Source: Planctomycetaceae bacterium (GTDB lineage: Bacteria > Planctomycetota > Planctomycetia > Planctomycetales > Planctomycetaceae). From it: a DNA stretch of 64,000 nucleotides. The DNA lies in the NCBI GenBank assembly GCA_018699955.1, contig JABISG010000027.1, forward strand, positions 1 through 64,000. The letters are read 5' to 3'. The position numbers were made by a program, and so were the translations under genes. Positions 33,368-42,421 of the stretch are shown in pieces; the stretch's first letter is position 1; every line of letters begins with the position of its first letter. The notes under the pieces are model-generated. The model saw only the letters and a list, made by a program, of their open reading frames with translations, did no database searches and was not told where the DNA came from.

Positions 33368-34981
33368 TCAATCGAACTCACCGTGCAGAAACCAGTCCGC
33401 GCGGCCAATTCGCCAGAACAACCAGAAGCGCAGGCCGCATTCTGTTTCGACCTGGTAATAATCTCGTCGCACGTGGCGGCCGCGATGCCAGCCGGTCTCA
33501 ATCCGTTCCGGTCCCCAATATCGCGCGACGGTGTAGCAGGTTTGCTTCCAGTGAAAATAAGTCGGCGGCCCTGCGGGAACACGCGACGTCACTTCAACAG
33601 CCTGTGGTTCTCTTTGCAGGCACAACGGCCGGGCAGAGCAGGGGAGGACAGGAGGGCTGACACTGCCACCATTCCCCCTCTCATTCTCATCGAGTAGTGG
33701 TTCCCAGCGGTTGGCGAATTCCGGTTGGGGGTCGGGACAGAGTTGGGATTGGACGACTCGCTGCTTCCCCAGACGATTACTCATCCGATCGACGAGTTGC
33801 TCCAGTTCGCGTTGAGCGACGGGGTCATCATCGGCGGCGAACAGTTGCGTTTGCCGCGATTCCAGCAGCGCCGTGGCAACCGCCTGCACACGCAGACCGG
33901 CAACCTTTTCGGTGAGGACAACCCGTTCCAATTGCGTAAGAACGAGTTCCATTATGTGCGACAGTGATTGGCAGGGGCGAAGGAAGTTGATGGCAAAGCA
34001 CTCGCTTAATGCGCCCTTCAACTCCACCGTCAGCCGCTGTATTCCCTGCTGCCGCTGTACCAGATTGCCCACAATCTGTTCAACCAGTTGCTGCAACGCC
34101 ACTTCCAATGCGCGATGATCGCCGGTGGGATGTTCAAACTCTCGGCCTGCCACGACCGGTTCCGGCGGCCGGATGGGCGTGATCAGTTCCGAGACTTCTC
34201 CCGACGCCTGGTCCAACCGGCGAATGACTTCCGGCCCGAAGCGCGACGGCAAACTGGCACGGGGCAATGCGAGCAGTTGCTCGATGCGGCGAATATCGAG
34301 TGCGGCCAATGTCTCAATCACAGTCTCCGTCAACCGCAAAGCTTTGACGGGAAGCGGGCGCAGGACCGATTCGTGTTGGCCGGCCGGAACGATTTCGGTT
34401 TGATGTCGGCCGAAATGAGCGACAGCCCACGCCGCTCCAATCGAGTCGGCAATGGCCGTTTTGATGAAAAACCCGCGCTGCTCGAAACATCGCTGGACCT
34501 GTCGAGACAACTTGCGCTCGCCGCCGAATAAGTGCGCACAGCCGGTCAAATCGAGCAACAAGCTATCCGGTTCCTCAATTCCCACCACGGGGCTGAATCG
34601 TTGACAACGGACGGCCAACTCCCGCAGAGCCTGTATGTCGTCCGCTGGCTGGTGGCGTATGAGTAGTGGATGGGTGGCTGGGGTTGAGCGTAGCGAACCC
34701 TCAGTTGGCACGACTCTGGGGGCTTCCTGCGGTCGACCCCAGCCACCCGATGATGACTGTGAACGCGATACCGTTTCCAGTAACCCTTTGGCTTCGGCTA
34801 ACGGCATGCCGGGAACGACTCTCCGCTCGGTAGCCCGTCGGCAACAGGCCACAACTTGCAGCCCACCTTGCCGGGATTCCGTGTAGAGAACGAGCGGTCG
34901 TTTTCTATGCGCCGGCGGCGCGTCGTACTGGATTCGTTGCAGTGGCCAACCCGGAAGCCAGACGCACATCACCCGTTTCAT
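33368..34981 (-). CDS. imuB: ImuB, Y-family polymerase-like mutasome protein
   Basis: A 537-aa Y-family polymerase homologue. ATG at 34981 (MKRVMCVWLPGWPLQRI) has GGAA at suitable distance; the frame continues to a TTG two codons earlier. The catalytic aspartates of active Y-family enzymes are missing: where DinB has DMDAF this protein has CVWLPGWPL, as in known ImuB proteins, which are inactive and act as adaptors. RLTETVIETLAALDIRRIEQL and the C-terminal ImuB tail (YTVARYWGPERIETGWHRG, then FWLFWRIGRADWFLHGEFD) are typical. ImuB bridges the beta clamp, ImuA and DnaE2. Its start lies inside the end of imuA, overlapping by 77 bases. Confidence 0.93.
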   Translation of the reverse strand: MKRVMCVWLPGWPLQRIQYDAPPAHRKRPLVLYTESRQGGLQVVACCRRATERRVVPGMPLAEAKGLLETVSRSQSSSGGWGRPQEAPRVVPTEGSLRSTPATHPLLIRHQPADDIQALRELAVRCQRFSPVVGIEEPDSLLLDLTGCAHLFGGERKLSRQVQRCFEQRGFFIKTAIADSIGAAWAVAHFGRHQTEIVPAGQHESVLRPLPVKALRLTETVIETLAALDIRRIEQLLALPRASLPSRFGPEVIRRLDQASGEVSELITPIRPPEPVVAGREFEHPTGDHRALEVALQQLVEQIVGNLVQRQQGIQRLTVELKGALSECFAINFLRPCQSLSHIMELVLTQLERVVLTEKVAGLRVQAVATALLESRQTQLFAADDDPVAQRELEQLVDRMSNRLGKQRVVQSQLCPDPQPEFANRWEPLLDENERGNGGSVSPPVLPCSARPLCLQREPQAVEVTSRVPAGPPTYFHWKQTCYTVARYWGPERIETGWHRGRHVRRDYYQVETECGLRFWLFWRIGRADWFLHGEFD

Positions 34982-35669
34982 CGTCAATTTCCAACGTCAC
35001 AATTCCGCCGCAGTTACGACCGCGGCAATGGATTAGTTCAACTTGCAGTTGTCTGCCTTTGGAAGAATTCACCGTCGGCAACGGTTCGACCAGCAACCGC
35101 ACGTCGGCCCAGGTGGGATGAACGCGATAGCGGGCGGGTCGCAGTAACAGGCCGATGGCCCCGCCGGTTTCGGCGGCGAGTTGCAACCGCCGATAGGCGT
35201 GATGGTGCAACTCACGCTCAAACGCCTGCCCGAGCCGACAAACAACCACCGCCACACCACGGCAGCGAAGCGATTGCTCCAACGCCCACAAGGCATCGCC
35301 GCCGTTGGCAGGATGTACGACAATCATCCGCTGCAAATCATCGCCCAGCTTCCCAATGGCAGGGGGATAAAACGACGCCGCCGGATCGATGACAACACAC
35401 GCTCCATCAGCCCGCATCAATTGGACAGCCACCGTGAAAGCAAGCGTCCCGGCTCCGCCGCCCGTCTTTTCACTCAGCCATTCCAGCAGCATGCCACGAG
35501 AAATCCCCCCATCCGGCAGCAATCCATCGAGTGCAGCAATCCCGGTGGAAAGTACCCCGTTTCCGCCTGCAGTTGGTTGCAGCGTGCGCTCATACCGCCG
35601 CAGCTGTTGCGCCAATTGCTCAATCGCCGCACTGTGTTTGTTTGGGTTGTGATTTTTCGGGCCGGACAT
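34905..35669 (-). CDS. imuA: ImuA, RecA-like mutasome protein
   Basis: A 254-aa RecA-fold protein, first gene of the imuA-imuB-dnaE2 cassette. It aligns with ImuA through LSTGIAALDGLLPDGGISRG, the core that corresponds to RecA's LDxALGxGGxPxG, and through ACVVIDPAASFYPPAIGKLG. The P-loop region reads SEKTGGGAGTLAF, without the GKT/GKS lysine of RecA, so ATP binding is doubtful. ImuA partners ImuB in damage-induced mutagenesis. A promoter lies just upstream. The C-terminus overlaps imuB. Confidence 0.92.
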   Translation of the reverse strand: MSGPKNHNPNKHSAAIEQLAQQLRRYERTLQPTAGGNGVLSTGIAALDGLLPDGGISRGMLLEWLSEKTGGGAGTLAFTVAVQLMRADGACVVIDPAASFYPPAIGKLGDDLQRMIVVHPANGGDALWALEQSLRCRGVAVVVCRLGQAFERELHHHAYRRLQLAAETGGAIGLLLRPARYRVHPTWADVRLLVEPLPTVNSSKGRQLQVELIHCRGRNCGGIVTLEIDDETGDVRLASGLATATNPVRRAAGA

Positions 35670-35719
35670 GGATTGGCACGTTGAAGAGGCATTTCAAACA
35701 TCCACAGGGAAGACAATCC

Positions 35720-35748
35720 AAAATATACATCAGTACACTTTCTGTCAA
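35720..35748 (-). promoter_or_regulatory. Sigma70-type promoter for imuA-imuB-dnaE2
   Basis: Reading the minus strand, TTGACA lies at 35748-35743. Two overlapping -10 choices follow: TATTTT at 35725-35720 with a 17-base spacer, or TATATT at 35727-35722 with a 15-base spacer. The start codon is about 50 bases downstream. I looked for a LexA box of the CTGT-N8-ACAG or GAAC-N4-GTTC type here and did not find a good one. Confidence 0.5.
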
Positions 35749-35808
35749 GTGGGAGTTTTCCGCCGTCATTTCTGCACAGAGATCCCAGTCGGGAGAGATG
35801 ACAGGAAG

Positions 35809-36975
35809 CTATGTTTCCCGGTGCTTTTGCAACGCGTCCCAATCCAATTCCACGCCGTGTCCCGGTCGGTCCGATGCGACGGCAAACCCATTCGCGATTG
35901 GCAGTGGGTTGACCAGGAAGTCGTTGAGGCCGAATCCGTGGTATTCGAGATAGGACGGATTCGGCACGGCGGCCAACAAATGCACGTGCAGATCGTGGAC
36001 CCCATGCGATGTGACCGGCAACCCCGACTGCTCCGCCAGCTTCGCGACCCGCAGCCACGCCGTGATGCCGCCGATGTTCGCGACATCCGGCTCGGGGAAT
36101 GCGACGCCGCCGGATGCAATCAGCATTTCAAATTCGCGGTGGGTATGCAGATTCTCGCCGGCGGCAATCGGAATGCCTCCTTCGTTGGCGATTCGCGCAT
36201 GGCCGGGGAAATCGTCGGGGGCGGTCGGTTCTTCCAGCCAATGAAGATCGTACTGCCGGAGTTCGCGAGCCGCGGTGATGGCTTGCTCCACCGTCCAGAT
36301 CATGTTGGCATCGGCCATCAACGGAAAGTCCGGCCCCAGCGTTTTTCGCATCGCTGCAACCCGTTTGAGATCCTCTTGCAAATCCGCGCGGCCCACCTTC
36401 ATTTTGATCGCACGGAATCCTTTCTCCAGAAACGTTTCCGTCTGGCGCAACAATTCATCCTCGGTGAATTGCAGATCGATGCCGCCGGCGTAAACGGGAA
36501 CCTGATTCATCGTTGCCCCCAGCATCTTCCACAACGGCAACTCTTGTCGCCGTGCCTGCAAATCCCACAAGGCAATATCGACCGCCGAGATGGCAAACGA
36601 CGCCATCCCACCCCGCCCGACATAATGCAACCGCCGCCACATGCGATCCCACAGGTCGTCAATGTCGCCCGAATCCGCACCGACCAACAGCGGTTCAAGA
36701 TCCCTTTCCACGACCGCCCGAATCGCAACCCCACCATGCCCCACCGTGTACGTGTACCCCAAACCTTCGCCGCCATCGTCATCACGCAACTGCACCGTGA
36801 CCAATTGAAAATGCGTCAACCGCCCATGCGTAGAATCCGACAACGGCACCGGCAGCGGAATACGGTAACACGCGGTGGTGAGGGAGGTGATTTTCAATGT
36901 GGGTGGATTTCCACGGGAGCTGGCGTTGTTTGTTGCGGATTGCGCGTTGTGAACGATTGAGTTGCTGACTGACAA
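35809..36975 (-). CDS. Enolase-superfamily enzyme, mandelate racemase/muconate lactonizing type
   Basis: A 388-aa cytoplasmic enzyme of the mandelate racemase branch of the enolase superfamily, which abstracts a proton next to a carboxylate. Catalytic and metal-binding residues appear in order: lysine pair KMKVG, Asp in DANMIW, Glu in HWLEEPTAPDD, Glu in GENLHTH, and His in TSHGVHDLH. The N-terminal capping domain (IPLPVPLSDSTHGRLTHFQL) is complete. The first 25 residues are weakly conserved, so an inner start is possible. Substrate is likely a sugar acid or similar acid but cannot be fixed. It lies 21 bases after the small protein at 36997 on the same strand. Confidence 0.92.
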   Translation of the reverse strand: MSVSNSIVHNAQSATNNASSRGNPPTLKITSLTTACYRIPLPVPLSDSTHGRLTHFQLVTVQLRDDDGGEGLGYTYTVGHGGVAIRAVVERDLEPLLVGADSGDIDDLWDRMWRRLHYVGRGGMASFAISAVDIALWDLQARRQELPLWKMLGATMNQVPVYAGGIDLQFTEDELLRQTETFLEKGFRAIKMKVGRADLQEDLKRVAAMRKTLGPDFPLMADANMIWTVEQAITAARELRQYDLHWLEEPTAPDDFPGHARIANEGGIPIAAGENLHTHREFEMLIASGGVAFPEPDVANIGGITAWLRVAKLAEQSGLPVTSHGVHDLHVHLLAAVPNPSYLEYHGFGLNDFLVNPLPIANGFAVASDRPGHGVELDWDALQKHRET

Positions 36976-36996
36976 TCGGCGCAGGCGCTAAACCCT

Positions 36997-37353
36997 TTAC
37001 CTCGGCTCGAACAATTCCCACTCCGACGGTGGTGGCATCCGGATGATTGGAGTGGAGTCGCTTTTGTAAATCTCAAGCTCCTTAACTACTCCGTCAACTA
37101 CATGCAAAAGGAAATTGACATTGATCCCATCAGTATCCGCAGCCCATGCTTCGACTGGAACTCGCGTTATAACTTGCGCCTTATTGCCTGTTTCAGCACA
37201 CAACTCAAGGCTTCCGTCTTCATCGATGATGCGTGCCTTCACATGGCGCAACTGCTGAGTAACCTCTGTCTTGCCCTCGAAAGAACCTTCAAGAAGCCGT
37301 TGAATCCAGGAGCATTCTGTAGGTGTCAAATCTCTGAAGTTCGTTTCTATCAT
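36997..37353 (-). CDS. Small uncharacterised protein (DUF6984-like pattern)
   Basis: A 118-aa soluble protein. The pattern RDLTPTECSWIQRLLEG at the start, IDEDGSLELC in the middle and LEIYKSDSTPIIRMPPPSEW at the end recalls small orphan proteins of the DUF6984 type, but I am not certain of the family. No signal peptide or catalytic motif. It starts at ATG 37353, is preceded by a long gap holding a palindromic element, and runs into the enolase-superfamily gene. Small proteins of this kind are sometimes immunity proteins of toxin systems; no toxin is next to it here. Confidence 0.65.
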   Translation of the reverse strand: MIETNFRDLTPTECSWIQRLLEGSFEGKTEVTQQLRHVKARIIDEDGSLELCAETGNKAQVITRVPVEAWAADTDGINVNFLLHVVDGVVKELEIYKSDSTPIIRMPPPSEWELFEPR

Positions 37354-37482
37354 CTGAGTATTTCCGTCACGTCGCGGTTCGAACGCACGTTCAGGCTATC
37401 GCGGGTAGAGTAGGGACGCAACGGAAGAACACCAACGTTGAAGCGCCAAACCGAATTCAATCATTCGGCGATTGCCCGGTCT

Positions 37483-37560
37483 CATTTAGCCGCGGGGCTT
37501 GCCCCGTGTGGGGTGGGGCTGGTGGGCATTGTCACGTCCCGCGAGCGGGGCGGCTAAATG
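37483..37560. repeat. 78-bp compound palindromic element with 11-bp terminal inverted repeats
   Basis: CATTTAGCCGC at 37483-37493 and GCGGCTAAATG at 37550-37560 are perfect inverted repeats. Directly inside each end is a small hairpin: GGGGC-TT-GCCCC at 37494-37505 and CCCGC-GA-GCGGG at 37538-37549. The centre is GT-rich. The element fills the gap between the gene at 36997 and the esterase at 37598 and has no coding content. Confidence 0.75.
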
Positions 37561-37597
37561 GATCGGGGTTTCATTTTTAGCCAGAGTCGTGCCGCGT

Positions 37598-39817
37598 CTA
37601 TCGCCAGGTTTTGTCTCTATCCCGTACCGCGACGGAATGAAAGATTTCGGCCATGCGAAAACGGTTTCCGGGTGGCGGTTCTGTGTGGTGCTTTGAGTCT
37701 TTGGCGATGGCGAAGATGTCGATCATGTCCTCGCGGTTTTTGAGGATCTTGTGCACCTGATTGACGAACACGAAGAACACGCCTTCGTGCCGCTCCTCGG
37801 CGGCCATGCGTTTGAGGGCGGCAACCGGTTTCATGCCGGCTGCTTGCAGGGCGGTTTCGTCGGTGTTGGCAATGTGGGCCAGCACGACGGCTGCACGCCA
37901 GCGTTGGCCGGGGGTGATTCCGTTGGCCGCTAGCTCGGCAGCCAGTTCGTAGCCGCTGTTGTCGTTCAGTTGGGCCAGAACGCGGGCGATCTCCAGGGCG
38001 TGTTCGGCCTGTTTGCGATCGGCTGAAAAGGTCTTGAGGTCTTGTTTCATCTGCTGCAGGCCGCTGGCATCGTTCAGGCTGGCGAGCATGTCGGCGGCGG
38101 CCCATCGCCGCTTGGGATCGGCATCGGCGAGAGACTTCTTCAGGATCGGAATGGCAGCATCGCCATCGCGTTCGGCGAGCAATCCCAGTTTTCCGTGAAA
38201 GTGGTAGTCGAGCGCGTCGTTCATCGACCGATAGGCCGCCTGACGGGTGTCCCATGGGAATCGATGCTGAGCGCGGGGCTGGTGAAATTGAAACGACTGC
38301 TCGACGCCGCGGACCTTGAAGAAAGTTGCGATAAGCGGTGCCGCGGCTTTCGGCCCCCAACCGGGAAAGACGCCGTCGCCTGTGGGTGAACTGGAAAAGA
38401 ACACGCGCGGTGCGATGGCCGCAGCCACTTCATGAAAATCGAACGGGAACTTGGTGTGATCGGAGTTGTACCGGGTTTGCAGCGGCGGCATGTACGTCGG
38501 CAGTGCCCAGGTTTTGAGCCGGCCTTTTTTCGTTTCGTAATACTCGAACGGTGTCCAGCCACAACTGGAGACGGCGATCTTGACCCGATCGTCGAAGGCT
38601 GCCAGAAACATCGCGTTGTGTCCGCCCAACGAATGGCCGATGGTGCCGATTTTGTTGGGATTGACGTCGGGATGCAGTTGCAACAAATCGACACAACTCA
38701 TGTGGTTGAACACGCCTTTGATCGTGCCGGAGTCGTAGCGGTCGGCGTCGAAATTGTGGTTTTGGGAATCACCAAAACCGGGGTAGTCGGGAACGATGAC
38801 GACATAGCCCTTCATGGCTAATTCAATGGGAAAGTTGCAGAGCGGCCAACTTTCAAAGCTGCTTTTGCCCGACTGACTGGTCGGGTGCATGCCGACAATG
38901 CCGGGCCGTTTTTCAGTGAGCGGTTTGTCGAGTGGTTCGTACAGGAAAGCATGCACGACCTCAGCTTCGGCCACATCGAAACGGATCGTCTTCTTGACAT
39001 ACCGCCCCCGCACCTGCGTGTTGATCACGCGGATGTTGAAATCACTCAGGCTGCGCCGTTTGGGACGCTCGGGAAGTGGCCCCATGCCCTTTAGCATCCC
39101 GGCGAGGATCTGCTGTCGCTTCTTCTGAAAATGTTCCCGCTTGGTGATTGGCTGGAAGAGTCCGTCTTCGTCGTCGTAGACCAGCAGCTCATTGAGCCGC
39201 GGCGGGACTTTTTTCTTTTCACAGTTATGCGGGTTGGTCGGCGTTTCTTTCAGCAACTTGAAGTCGTCGGCCCAGACCTGAATGCCAAACCGGGTGACGT
39301 TTCTTCTGTCAAAAACGCGGAAGGTGATTTCGTATTTGGTATCTTCCCGATACGTGTTCCGCCCAACTCGTTTGCGTTTTGCCTTCTTCAGGTATCGGGT
39401 GAGATCCACCGTCACCTTTCTCCATTCGGTATCGCCGCCAGCGACGTCGGCTTCCCAGATCACTTCGCCGTCGAGCAGCAGTTCCATCCAGTGATAACGG
39501 CTGGTTGTGCCGGTGTAGCTGTCTTTGGCGAAGAAGGAGATACCCTTGTCGGCCGTGGTCAACTCCACGACCTGGACAATCCCCGCGAAATCTTCTTTCT
39601 TTGTGGGGGAATCCCCGGGAAGTGAAACCGTAAAGCTGCGGCGACCGGTTTGGGAGGCGTCGTCGCCAATTCCCGCTTGAAAACTGTCACCCTGCGTGAC
39701 GATTTTCCAACCGTCGGGTTTCTCAAAACTCGGGCTCTTCAGACCACCGGCTTGCAGCGGAGCGACGTTTGCAAATAACACGAACAATGAAAAGCCAATG
39801 CTTGCAGCGTTTGTCAT
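37598..39817 (-). CDS. Secreted alpha/beta hydrolase (acetyl xylan esterase-like) with C-terminal HEAT-like repeats
   Basis: A 739-aa secreted protein. ATG at 39817 gives a signal peptide (ASIGFSLFVLFANVAPLQA); the frame opens 14 codons earlier but would overlap the preceding gene. The first 170 residues look like a beta-sandwich carbohydrate-binding or lectin-like domain. The hydrolase domain follows, with RPGIVGMHPTSQSGKSSF, VIVPDYPGFGDS, and the nucleophile elbow GTIGHSLGGHNAM, then His and Asp candidates near PRAQHRFPWDTRQAAY. The last 150 residues are alpha-helical HEAT-like repeats. Members deacylate polysaccharides or other esters. It is third in an operon after DUF1501 and TolB-propeller genes. 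Confidence 0.85.
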   Translation of the reverse strand: MTNAASIGFSLFVLFANVAPLQAGGLKSPSFEKPDGWKIVTQGDSFQAGIGDDASQTGRRSFTVSLPGDSPTKKEDFAGIVQVVELTTADKGISFFAKDSYTGTTSRYHWMELLLDGEVIWEADVAGGDTEWRKVTVDLTRYLKKAKRKRVGRNTYREDTKYEITFRVFDRRNVTRFGIQVWADDFKLLKETPTNPHNCEKKKVPPRLNELLVYDDEDGLFQPITKREHFQKKRQQILAGMLKGMGPLPERPKRRSLSDFNIRVINTQVRGRYVKKTIRFDVAEAEVVHAFLYEPLDKPLTEKRPGIVGMHPTSQSGKSSFESWPLCNFPIELAMKGYVVIVPDYPGFGDSQNHNFDADRYDSGTIKGVFNHMSCVDLLQLHPDVNPNKIGTIGHSLGGHNAMFLAAFDDRVKIAVSSCGWTPFEYYETKKGRLKTWALPTYMPPLQTRYNSDHTKFPFDFHEVAAAIAPRVFFSSSPTGDGVFPGWGPKAAAPLIATFFKVRGVEQSFQFHQPRAQHRFPWDTRQAAYRSMNDALDYHFHGKLGLLAERDGDAAIPILKKSLADADPKRRWAAADMLASLNDASGLQQMKQDLKTFSADRKQAEHALEIARVLAQLNDNSGYELAAELAANGITPGQRWRAAVVLAHIANTDETALQAAGMKPVAALKRMAAEERHEGVFFVFVNQVHKILKNREDMIDIFAIAKDSKHHTEPPPGNRFRMAEIFHSVAVRDRDKTWR

Positions 39818-39825
39818 ATGATCCA

Positions 39826-40851
39826 CTATTTGCCAGCGGTGCCGATGTGGATGATGCAAGGGTCGTATTCGTCCATCGGGCTGTTGAGGTTGGGGGTGGG
39901 TAACAGGGTGGACGATTGGCGGTCGTAGATGTAGATGTCGCGTTCGCCGGCGCTGTCGAGGCGTTCGGAGACGAAGGCGATGTGGCGGCCATCGGCGGTG
40001 AGGGATGGCGATTGTTCGTGGCCGGCCGAGTTGAGTCCCGGCAATGAAACGAGGCGTTCGTCTTTGCGGTCGTAAAGATAGATGTCGCGCGTGCCTGCGT
40101 TTGTTTTGCCGACGCGGGGGCGATTGGAGACGAATGCGATGTAACGACCGTCGCCGCTGATTGCCGGTTCGGTGTCGGTGTAGGGGGAATTCAACTTGGG
40201 GAGTGAAAACAGACTGGCACTGTTGCGGTCATAGAGGCGGACATCGGATTGGCCTGCGCCATCGTCGGCATTGGTGGTGTAGGCGATCCAACGCCCATCC
40301 TGGCTGAATGCGGGCTTGCGTTCGTCATCGCGTGTGGTGTTGAGATTCGGCAGATCGACGAACGATTTCTTCTTCAAATCAAACAGCAGGATGTCCCAGC
40401 GACCGGGACTGCCGGTGCGGTTCCAGGCTTCGAAGGCCAACAGATTTCCGTCACCGGACAATGTCGGCGCCATTTGCGCGTTGGGTGTTTTGCTGAGTTC
40501 GGTCAAGGGGATGGTTTTCTTGGCGGCAACGTCCCAGCTGAGAATCGTGCTGACTTTCGAAACGACTTCAGCGGCGAAGACGCACTGTTTGCCATCGCGG
40601 CTGAGCGCCGGATGGTGATCGCTGCGGCTGGGTTGCAATGCAACCTGCCCAACAATCGTGCCGCTGTTGACGCCGTCGTGATCGTAGAAATAGACGACGG
40701 TATACAGCGGTCGTTCGCGGAGCGACGTCAACGCGATTCGCAGTTTCGGTTTCACGACATCGTCGGCATGTAGCGGCGAAATGTGTCCACCGCCGAACAA
40801 CAGTAGCAGGATTGCGCGTTGCAGTGTTGATTGCGAGAATCGATTAACCAC
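39826..40851 (-). CDS. Secreted TolB-like beta-propeller protein
   Basis: A 341-aa protein starting at GTG 40851, whose start overlaps the DUF1501 stop by eight bases (GTGGTTAA), a mark of translational coupling. After a signal peptide (LQRAILLLLFGGGHISPLHA) come about six PD40/WD40-like TolB blades, each with the pattern seen in PAFSQDGRWIAYTTNADD, PAISGDGRYIAFVSNRP and PSLTADGRHIAFVSERLDS. No catalytic motif. Beta-propellers of this type bind proteins or ligands. It lies 8 bases before the esterase gene. Confidence 0.9.
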   Translation of the reverse strand: MVNRFSQSTLQRAILLLLFGGGHISPLHADDVVKPKLRIALTSLRERPLYTVVYFYDHDGVNSGTIVGQVALQPSRSDHHPALSRDGKQCVFAAEVVSKVSTILSWDVAAKKTIPLTELSKTPNAQMAPTLSGDGNLLAFEAWNRTGSPGRWDILLFDLKKKSFVDLPNLNTTRDDERKPAFSQDGRWIAYTTNADDGAGQSDVRLYDRNSASLFSLPKLNSPYTDTEPAISGDGRYIAFVSNRPRVGKTNAGTRDIYLYDRKDERLVSLPGLNSAGHEQSPSLTADGRHIAFVSERLDSAGERDIYIYDRQSSTLLPTPNLNSPMDEYDPCIIHIGTAGK

Positions 40852-42184
40852 CGACCAACTCCCTTACCGGCAGGGCGTTGTTGATGAAGGGGCGGATTCG
40901 CAGGTCGCCGGTGGTGTCGATGCCGAGCCGATTGTAGATCGTCGCGGCGAACTCAGTGGGGCTGATGGGGCGACGAGAGGGATAGGCACCTTTGGCATCG
41001 CTGGCGCCGACAATCGTTCCGCCCGGAATTCCGCCGCCCGCCATGAGGGCCGAGAAGCAATGTGGCCAGTGGTCGCGTGCGCCCGATTTGTTGATCTTCG
41101 GCGTGCGGCCGAATTCCCCGGCGACGACAACGAGCGTCGATTCGAGCAAGCCGCGGTCATCGAGATCGTCCAGGAGTGCCGACAGCCCCTGATCGAGGCG
41201 CGGGCAGAGTTGTTGTTCCATTCGCATCATGCCGGGCAGTTCGGCTCCGTGGCAATCCCAGGCGTCGAAGGCGACGACGTCGTACCATTTGATTTGAATG
41301 TATCGCGTGCCTGCTTCGACCAATCGGCGGGCCATCACGCAGGCCTGGCCGAAGAAGTTGGCACCGTATTGCATTCGCAGTGTTGGTTTTTCTTTCGCCA
41401 GGTCGAATGCATCGCGGACCCGTGTGGACGTGAGCATCTCGATCGCTTTGCGATAGTAGGCATCCATCCGGCCAATCGCGGGCGACTCGCCCAACTCGGC
41501 CCGCGCGTTTTCAACGGCTTTCAACAGGTTCTGGCGTTGTTGAAATCGGTCGGCGGAGATGTCGGCCGACAGCGAGAAGTTCGGCAGTTCGACTTTCTTC
41601 CCCGAGGGATCGCGGACGGCAATAGGATTAAACGCCGGCCCGAATGAGCCGCCGCCGACGCGGTCGATGTTTGACGAAACCTTGGACCCTTCCCCCGGTG
41701 TCGAGCCGATGTGAACGTAGGGTGGCATCGCGTTGTCGGCACGTTTGATCTTCGTGGCAACAGCACCGAACGCTTCGCTTTTGTTGTCGAAACCGGTCAG
41801 CATCGCCGTCGAGCCGTGGCTTGTGTTTTTGTGCGACATCGACCGGATGACGGAGTACTTGCTCACACGCGAGGCGAGCATTGGCAGCAGTTCGGAAATT
41901 TGAACGCCGGGGACATCGGTGTTGATTGCCGCATAGGGACCGCGAACCGAATCGTTCGCCTTCGGTTTCGGGTCGAACGTTTCAAAGTGACTGGGGCCGC
42001 CGTTCAGCCAGATGAAAATGCAGGATGTTTCCCGCTTGGGTGTTGCTTGTGCGGCGAGCAAATCTTGCGAACGCAGCGTTTCGGCCAACGAGATTCCCAG
42101 CAGATCGATGCCGGCAACCTGCAACATCCGCCGACGGGTCCAGCCTTCACAAGTTCTGGAGAGGGCGTGTGCGAATTCAAGCAT
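40844..42184 (-). CDS. DUF1501 family protein
   Basis: A 446-aa DUF1501 protein, first gene of a three-gene operon. The leader is twin-arginine-like (TRRMLQVAGIDLLGISLAE). Family motifs are complete: CIFIWLNGGPSHFETFDPKP, SVIRSMSHKNTSHGS, QIKWYDVVAFDAWDCHG, and LVVVAGEFGRTPKINKSGARDH. Unlike the two others in the window it has no DUF1549/DUF1553 partner; instead it is coupled to a beta-propeller and an esterase, so its pairing with heme-motif proteins is not universal. Confidence 0.93.
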   Translation of the reverse strand: MLEFAHALSRTCEGWTRRRMLQVAGIDLLGISLAETLRSQDLLAAQATPKRETSCIFIWLNGGPSHFETFDPKPKANDSVRGPYAAINTDVPGVQISELLPMLASRVSKYSVIRSMSHKNTSHGSTAMLTGFDNKSEAFGAVATKIKRADNAMPPYVHIGSTPGEGSKVSSNIDRVGGGSFGPAFNPIAVRDPSGKKVELPNFSLSADISADRFQQRQNLLKAVENARAELGESPAIGRMDAYYRKAIEMLTSTRVRDAFDLAKEKPTLRMQYGANFFGQACVMARRLVEAGTRYIQIKWYDVVAFDAWDCHGAELPGMMRMEQQLCPRLDQGLSALLDDLDDRGLLESTLVVVAGEFGRTPKINKSGARDHWPHCFSALMAGGGIPGGTIVGASDAKGAYPSRRPISPTEFAATIYNRLGIDTTGDLRIRPFINNALPVRELVGG

Positions 42185-42421
42185 GAGGTTCGGTGCCTGC
42201 TGTGAAGGACGTTTTGGATGTCATCGAGCCGCGTGCCTATCGGCCGGCCGAAGCGGTGATGATGACGTTTTCATTGTAGTCGTTGGGTAAAACAAAATGC
42301 ACGCAAACCGAGTCTGTTGTTCGTCGTCGGTGAAAGTGCCGGTCGAATCGGTTATGCTGCCTACCGTTTGTAGTCGGCCGATGTTCACACGAAAATGCGA
42401 CAGGAAAGTTGGTGGAGCACG

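Noticed and set aside
35700-35760. LexA/SOS box upstream of imuA
   Set aside because: Neither CTGT-N8-ACAG nor GAAC-N4-GTTC fits; the palindromic symmetry is too weak.
35668-36960. 430-codon plus-strand frame
   Set aside because: It is the antisense shadow of the enolase-superfamily gene, whose catalytic residues are all in place.
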